Source: Alphaproteobacteria bacterium (GTDB lineage: Bacteria > Pseudomonadota > Alphaproteobacteria > Rs-D84). From it: a stretch of DNA of 7,875 nucleotides. The notes under the pieces are model-generated. The model was not told the DNA's origin, did no database searches, and saw only the letters and a program-made list of their open reading frames with translations. The stretch is from NCBI GenBank assembly GCA_016285415.1, contig JAEEQU010000045.1:1-7875 (forward strand). Direction: 5' to 3'. Shown here piece after piece: positions 5,309-7,875 of this stretch; positions within the stretch are counted from its first letter, which is position 1; every line of letters starts with the position of its first letter. The position numbers and the translations under genes were made by a program.

Positions 5309-5611
5309 TTACCAACTTGACTTGCGAACACCTGGCAATTTGCCTTCTGATGCCTGGGTTCTGACCTGTTGACGGCAAAGGCCGAACATACGTGAATACC
5401 CACGCGCACGTCCAGTGATAGAACAACGATTACGCAAACGTGTTGGATTAGAATTGCGTGGCAACTTTGCACGTTTCAGCATTGCTTCCTTACGTTCTTC
5501 GGGCGTAGAATTCACAGACATTTTTTCGTCCAATGCCGCCCATTTTTTGGCGTATTTCGCAACTAACTTTTCACGTCTTTTTTGTTTGTTTATTAACGCT
5601 AATTTAGCCAT
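5309..5611 (-). CDS. rpsN: 30S ribosomal protein S14, zinc-free long form
   Basis: S14 (uS14) lies in the head of the 30S subunit beside S3 and S10 and is needed late in its assembly. The 100 residues are the long form without the paired CxxC zinc ligands (E. coli 101). The only cysteines are C63 and C79, not arranged as CxxC pairs. The C-terminal family block is clear: LPRNSNPTRLRNRC at 50-63, TGRARGYSRMFGL at 66-78 and GKLPGVRKSSW at 90-100. AAGGGAC precedes the ATG at 5611. It is 14 bases after rplE, the standard L5-S14 pairing. The zinc-free form fits proteobacteria. Confidence 0.98.
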   Translation of the reverse strand: MAKLALINKQKRREKLVAKYAKKWAALDEKMSVNSTPEERKEAMLKRAKLPRNSNPTRLRNRCSITGRARGYSRMFGLCRQQVRTQASEGKLPGVRKSSW

Positions 5612-5625
5612 GTTTTGTCCCTTTA

Positions 5626-6171
5626 TTATTTCAATACTAACGGCAGGCCGCTTTTTGTCAGCAATGCACGTGCTTCGTCATCTGTCTTTGCGGTTGTGGC
5701 AATTACGATATCCATACCGCGGATAGAATCAATTTTATCAATTGATATTTCTGGGAATATCAAATGTTCTTTGATACCGAACGCATAATTTCCACGACCA
5801 TCAAATTTTGATTTTGACAATCCACGGAAATCCTTAACACGCGGCAATGCAACCGTAATCAGTTTATCCAAGAAATCATACATACGTTTACCACGCAGTG
5901 TAACCTTGGTTCCGATGGCCTGGCCTTCGCGCAAACGATACGTTGCAATAGATTTCTTTGCATGTGTAACGATTGGTTTTTGGGCCGCAATCGCCGTCAA
6001 ATCTGCGACCGCTGCATCCAATTTCTTTTTATCAGATACCGCTTCGCCAACACCCATATTCAAAACAATCTTGGACAGTTTTGGAACCGCCAACGCATTT
6101 TTGTATCCAAATTCTTTGACCAATTCAGGTACAATTTCTTTTTCATAAATTTCACGCAATCTGCTTTGCAT
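5626..6171 (-). CDS. rplE: 50S ribosomal protein L5
   Basis: L5 (uL5) binds 5S rRNA with L18 in the central protuberance, contacts the P-site tRNA and forms a bridge with S13. The 181 residues match the family length (E. coli 179). Blocks are PKLSKIVLNMGVGEA at 30-44, QKPIVTHAKKSIATYRLREG at 64-83, TLRGKRMYDFLDKL at 91-104, DFRGLS at 114-119, FDGRGNYAFGIKEHLIFPEI at 123-142 and RGMDIVIATTAKTDDEARAL at 151-170. AAGGAT lies six bases before the ATG at 6171. The hairpin at 6189-6204 lies immediately upstream of that site. In E. coli this L24-L5 junction is where S8 regulates the operon, though this hairpin does not look like the S8 target. Confidence 0.98.
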   Translation of the reverse strand: MQSRLREIYEKEIVPELVKEFGYKNALAVPKLSKIVLNMGVGEAVSDKKKLDAAVADLTAIAAQKPIVTHAKKSIATYRLREGQAIGTKVTLRGKRMYDFLDKLITVALPRVKDFRGLSKSKFDGRGNYAFGIKEHLIFPEISIDKIDSIRGMDIVIATTAKTDDEARALLTKSGLPLVLK

Positions 6172-6188
6172 TTTTTTATCCTTTTATT

Positions 6189-6204
6189 TCCCGTAACAGC
6201 GGGA
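6189..6204 (-). other. Hairpin with CTGTTA loop, upstream of rplE
   Basis: A 5-bp stem, TCCCG (6189-6193) with CGGGA (6200-6204), closes a six-base loop reading CTGTTA on the transcribed strand. It starts seven bases after the rplX stop codon and ends 17 bases before the rplE ATG. Loop and closing pairs are identical to the hairpin at 4064-4083, while the outer stem differs with both sides changed together. No U tract follows. Confidence 0.75.
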
Positions 6205-6211
6205 GAGTTTT

Positions 6212-6514
6212 TTACAATTCAACCCCAGATTTTTTCGCTACGCGAACTTTCTTGCCATCTGCGACCTTGTATCCGACGCGCGTTGGTTTTTTTGTTTTTG
6301 GATCAACCAATGCAACATTAGACACATGAATTGGTGCTTCGCGGTCAACGATATGACCTGGCTGTTCACGTGTTGGTTTTACATGCCATTTGTGACGATT
6401 CACACCGGCAACCACGACTCTGGATTCTGCTGGGCGCGCCTCAAGCACTTTACCTTTGACGCCTTTGTATTTTCCCGAAATTACTACGACTTCATCGTCT
6501 TTTTTAATTTTCAT
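6212..6514 (-). CDS. rplX: 50S ribosomal protein L24
   Basis: L24 (uL24) is an assembly initiator that binds the 5' domain of 23S rRNA near the exit tunnel. The 100 residues match the family (E. coli 104). A KOW motif occupies about 3-30 (KKDDEVVVISGKYKGVKGKV), followed by VVVAGVNRHKWHVKPT at 33-48 and GHIVDREAPIHVSNVAL at 53-69. The C-terminus ends in the usual basic stretch. AAGGCG precedes the ATG at 6514. It is 26 bases after rplN. A hairpin begins seven bases after its stop, before rplE. Confidence 0.98.
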   Translation of the reverse strand: MKIKKDDEVVVISGKYKGVKGKVLEARPAESRVVVAGVNRHKWHVKPTREQPGHIVDREAPIHVSNVALVDPKTKKPTRVGYKVADGKKVRVAKKSGVEL

Positions 6515-6540
6515 TTTCCACGCCTTTTATTTCGTAATTA

Positions 6541-6915
6541 TTATAATACTTCCGGTGCCAAAGAAACAATCTTTTGAACATCATATTTACGACGCACTTC
6601 ACGCGCAATTGGCCCAAAGATACGTGTTCCAATCGGTTCAAAGTTGTTCTTGTTAATCAGAACGACCGCATTGTCGTCAAAGCGAATAATAGAACCATCC
6701 GGACGTTTAATTGGGAATTTTGTCCGAACAATAATCGCGCGTTGTACAGTTCCTTTTTGAACCTTACCACGTGGAATCGCTTCTTTGATGGCGACAACAA
6801 TTTTATCACCAACGGTGGCATAGCGACGATGTGAACCGCCCAAAACCTTGATGCACATTGCTTTACGTGCACCACTGTTATCTGCAACCGTCATAACCGT
6901 TTCATTTTGAATCAT
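6541..6915 (-). CDS. rplN: 50S ribosomal protein L14
   Basis: L14 (uL14) lies on the interface face of the 50S subunit, next to L19 and helix 44 of 16S rRNA, and is the target of the silencing factor RsfS. The 124 residues match the family (E. coli 123). Blocks are MIQNETVMTVADNSGARKAM at 1-20, VGDKIVVAIKEAIPRG at 35-50, KGTVQRAIIVRT at 54-65, GSIIRFDDNAVVLIN at 74-88, and GTRIFGPIAREVR at 96-108. The start is the ATG at 6915, giving the canonical MIQ and a GAGGA site seven bases before it. A GTG at 6936 in the same frame is rejected. In E. coli this is the first gene of the spc operon. The gap before it holds a possible folded RNA. Confidence 0.98.
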   Translation of the reverse strand: MIQNETVMTVADNSGARKAMCIKVLGGSHRRYATVGDKIVVAIKEAIPRGKVQKGTVQRAIIVRTKFPIKRPDGSIIRFDDNAVVLINKNNFEPIGTRIFGPIAREVRRKYDVQKIVSLAPEVL

Positions 6916-6934
6916 AATCCTATCCTCATCCTGC

Positions 6935-7021
6935 ACCCAGGGCCGTTCCCCAGATGCTTTGTTATGGAACCCGACTGATACATCCGTCCAAAGACCAATG
7001 CACCCTCAAAGGTTCCTGGGT
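6935..7021 (-). other. Possible three-way-junction RNA at the rpsQ-rplN boundary
   Basis: In the transcript, ACCCAGG (7015-7021) can pair with CCTGGGT (6935-6941) as a closing stem. A hairpin forms between GTGCAT (6998-7003) and ATGTAT (6978-6983, with wobble pairs), extended by GTC/GAC (6993-6995 with 6986-6988). A third stem is GTTCC (6966-6970) with GGAAC (6945-6949). Alternatively GGAACC (7011-7016) pairs with GGTTCC (6966-6971), which is incompatible with the third stem. The closing stem ends just ahead of the rplN ribosome binding site. The gap equals the classical S10/spc operon boundary. I see no convincing promoter in it. Found by eye; no folding energy was computed. Confidence 0.4.
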
Positions 7022-7025
7022 TGAT

Positions 7026-7295
7026 TTACTCGTTTATTTCAACATCGCTGTCTTTGGATACCCCGACCAAACCCTTGACAACCCAAGTTTTTGTTTTGGA
7101 TATCGGGCGATGTTCTTCTATTGCCACGATGTCGCCAACTTTATATTTGTTTTCTTCATCGTGCGCCTTGTACTTTTTATTATGCTTCACGAATTTTCCG
7201 TACAGCGGATGACGAAAGCGGCGTTCTACTTCTACAACAACCGTTTTATCATTTGCGGTACTTCTAACCGTTCCTTGCAGTATACGTCTTGGCAT
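7026..7295 (-). CDS. rpsQ: 30S ribosomal protein S17
   Basis: S17 (uS17) is an OB-fold protein and primary binder of the 5' domain of 16S rRNA. The 89 residues match the family (E. coli 84). Blocks are LQGTVRSTANDKTVVVEVER at 6-25, HPLYGKFVKHNKKYKAHDE at 29-47, and the second signature YKVGDIVAIEEHRPISKTK at 51-69. The ATG at 7295 has AAGGGAT upstream. It is last in the classical S10 operon. It is separated by 94 bases from rpmC and 110 from rplN, both wide for this locus. The upstream gap holds a promoter-like sequence and overlapping AT palindromes. Confidence 0.98.
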   Translation of the reverse strand: MPRRILQGTVRSTANDKTVVVEVERRFRHPLYGKFVKHNKKYKAHDEENKYKVGDIVAIEEHRPISKTKTWVVKGLVGVSKDSDVEINE

Positions 7296-7343
7296 AACAT
7301 TATCCCTTATATACTTTTTTGTTCACTTTTGCCTAACTGGTAT

Positions 7344-7371
7344 ATGATAACCAATTTTTTGGAAATCTCAA
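7344..7371 (-). promoter_or_regulatory. Weak promoter-like sequence upstream of rpsQ
   Basis: On the minus strand TTGAGA (7366-7371) and TATCAT (7344-7349) are spaced by 16 bases and would start transcription about 40 bases before rpsQ. The match is moderate and the region is AT-rich, so chance occurrence is quite possible. Confidence 0.25.
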
Positions 7372-7390
7372 CCAAAAAAGGCACTTTTTT
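7355..7390 (-). repeat. Overlapping AT palindromes after the rpmC stop
   Basis: TTTTTTGG (7355-7362) is complementary to CCAAAAAA (7372-7379), and AAAAAAG (7374-7380) is complementary to CTTTTTT (7384-7390). The two pairings share the A6 tract at 7374-7379 and cannot form together. The second overlaps the rpmC stop codon. AT content makes both weak, and no GC-rich terminator stem is present. Confidence 0.5.
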
Positions 7391-7572
7391 TAATCCGCAG
7401 CGTTCAATGCCGTTTTAACACGTGCAATTTCACGACGGGTTTTGCGCAACACATGTGTCTTTGGCAATTGACCCGCGGCAAGTTGAAAACGTTGATTCAT
7501 TTGTGTTTTCTTTAAATCAACCAACTTGCTCTGCAATTCTTCTTTCTTCAAAGATTCTTTTTTTTCAGCCAT
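7390..7572 (-). CDS. rpmC: 50S ribosomal protein L29
   Basis: L29 (uL29) is a small two-helix protein at the polypeptide exit tunnel, beside L23, where trigger factor and SRP dock. The 60 residues are usual (E. coli 63). The helical-hairpin pattern is charged and leucine-rich: LKKEELQSKLVDLKKTQMNQ at 8-27, RFQLAAGQLPKTHVLRKTRR at 28-47 and EIARVKTALN at 48-57. AAGGT precedes the ATG at 7572. It follows rplP by 25 bases, the standard L16-L29-S17 order. Confidence 0.97.
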   Translation of the reverse strand: MAEKKESLKKEELQSKLVDLKKTQMNQRFQLAAGQLPKTHVLRKTRREIARVKTALNAAD

Positions 7573-7597
7573 CTTTTATACCTTTTATCGTCCAAAA

Positions 7598-7875
7598 TTA
7601 GTTAACTTTACGTTCAACAATTTTTGTCTTGACCGGCAATTTGGCGGCGGCCAATGCGAATGCTTCCATTGCGACATCTGGTTTAACACCGTCCAATTCA
7701 AACATGATACGACCCGGTTTTACACGACAAATCCAGTATTCAACGGCACCCTTACCTTTACCCATACGAACCTGAGCAGGTTTAACGGTAACAGGAACAT
7801 CCGGAAATCCACGAATCCAAAGTTTACCCATCCTTCTCATCCGACGTGTAATTGCACACCGGGCGCCTTCTATCC
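7598..7875 (-). CDS. rplP: 50S ribosomal protein L16, 5' end cut by the window
   Basis: L16 (uL16) binds 23S rRNA near the A-site tRNA elbow and is needed for late 50S maturation. The 91 C-terminal codons are present. The frame runs off the edge at 7875, and about 45 N-terminal residues of the usual 136 lie outside. Reading to the edge gives IEGARCAITRRMRRMGKLWI, which aligns with the family's IEAARRAMTR...GKIWIR, so the ATG at 7840 is internal and not a start. Later blocks are FPDVPVTVKPAQVRMGKGKG, YWICRVKPGRIMFELDGV and the terminal AAAKLPVKTKIV. The arginine of VRMGKGKG, hydroxylated in E. coli L16 by a RoxA-type oxygenase, is conserved. Confidence 0.97.
   Translation of the reverse strand, partial: IEGARCAITRRMRRMGKLWIRGFPDVPVTVKPAQVRMGKGKGAVEYWICRVKPGRIMFELDGVKPDVAMEAFALAAAKLPVKTKIVERKVN

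Noticed and set aside
7197..7209. TCCG-TACAG-CGGA, resembling the CTGTTA hairpins
   Set aside because: It lies inside rpsQ and encodes the conserved HPLYGKF block, so the similarity is explained by coding constraint, and the loop differs.
7307..7384. 25-codon GTG-started frame between rpmC and rpsQ
   Set aside because: No ribosome binding site, AT-rich low-complexity codons, and a length expected by chance.
6954..7418. 154-codon plus-strand open frame across rpsQ and its flanks
   Set aside because: It lies opposite an unmistakable S17 gene and two AT-rich gaps, has no recognisable domain, and is explained as a shadow of the minus-strand gene.
7598..7840. rplP starting at the ATG at 7840
   Set aside because: The frame continues open to the window edge, and the 11 upstream codons match the L16 family, so the gene is edge-cut.

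Overview
The window is one strand-coherent ribosomal protein cluster, read right to left on the minus strand. It covers the end of an S10 operon, the whole spc operon and the start of the alpha operon. Gene order in the direction of transcription is rplP (cut by the window edge), rpmC, rpsQ, rplN, rplX, rplE, rpsN, rpsH, rplF, an unrecognised 49-codon ORF, rplR, rpsE, rpmD, rplO, secY, rpsM, rpsK, then an intrinsic terminator. Every product except the 49-residue one is a universal ribosomal protein or the SecYEG translocon subunit, and all are full length apart from the edge-cut rplP.

The organism is a bacterium with AT-leaning DNA, A-rich leaders and clear AAGG/AGGAG Shine-Dalgarno sites. 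The S14 is the long, zinc-free form, and the SecY and ribosomal protein sequences look proteobacterial, most like Alphaproteobacteria. I infer an AT-leaning, possibly host-associated or uncultured alphaproteobacterium; the exact lineage cannot be read from this window.

Layout: 7598-7026 is the S10-operon end (L16, L29, S17). The interval 7025-6916 is the classical S10/spc boundary and holds a possible three-way-junction RNA. From 6915 to 1013 is the spc operon (L14, L24, L5, S14, S8, L6, ORF49, L18, S5, L30, L15, SecY). The interval 1012-881, where many alphaproteobacteria carry adk, holds no gene but has a promoter-like sequence inside a large AT palindrome. From 880 to 55 are S13 and S11, closed by a terminator that overlaps the rpsK stop codon, so a co-transcribed rpoA does not follow directly.

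The genes supply small-subunit proteins (S5, S8, S11, S13, S14, S17), large-subunit proteins (L5, L6, L14, L15, L16, L18, L24, L29, L30) and the membrane channel for secretion. The unusual content lies between genes. There is a small ORF with a strong ribosome binding site inside the normally uninterrupted rplF-rplR pair. Two intercistronic hairpins share an identical CTGTTA loop but have compensated stems. A further set of hairpins sits just after stop codons or just before Shine-Dalgarno sites.
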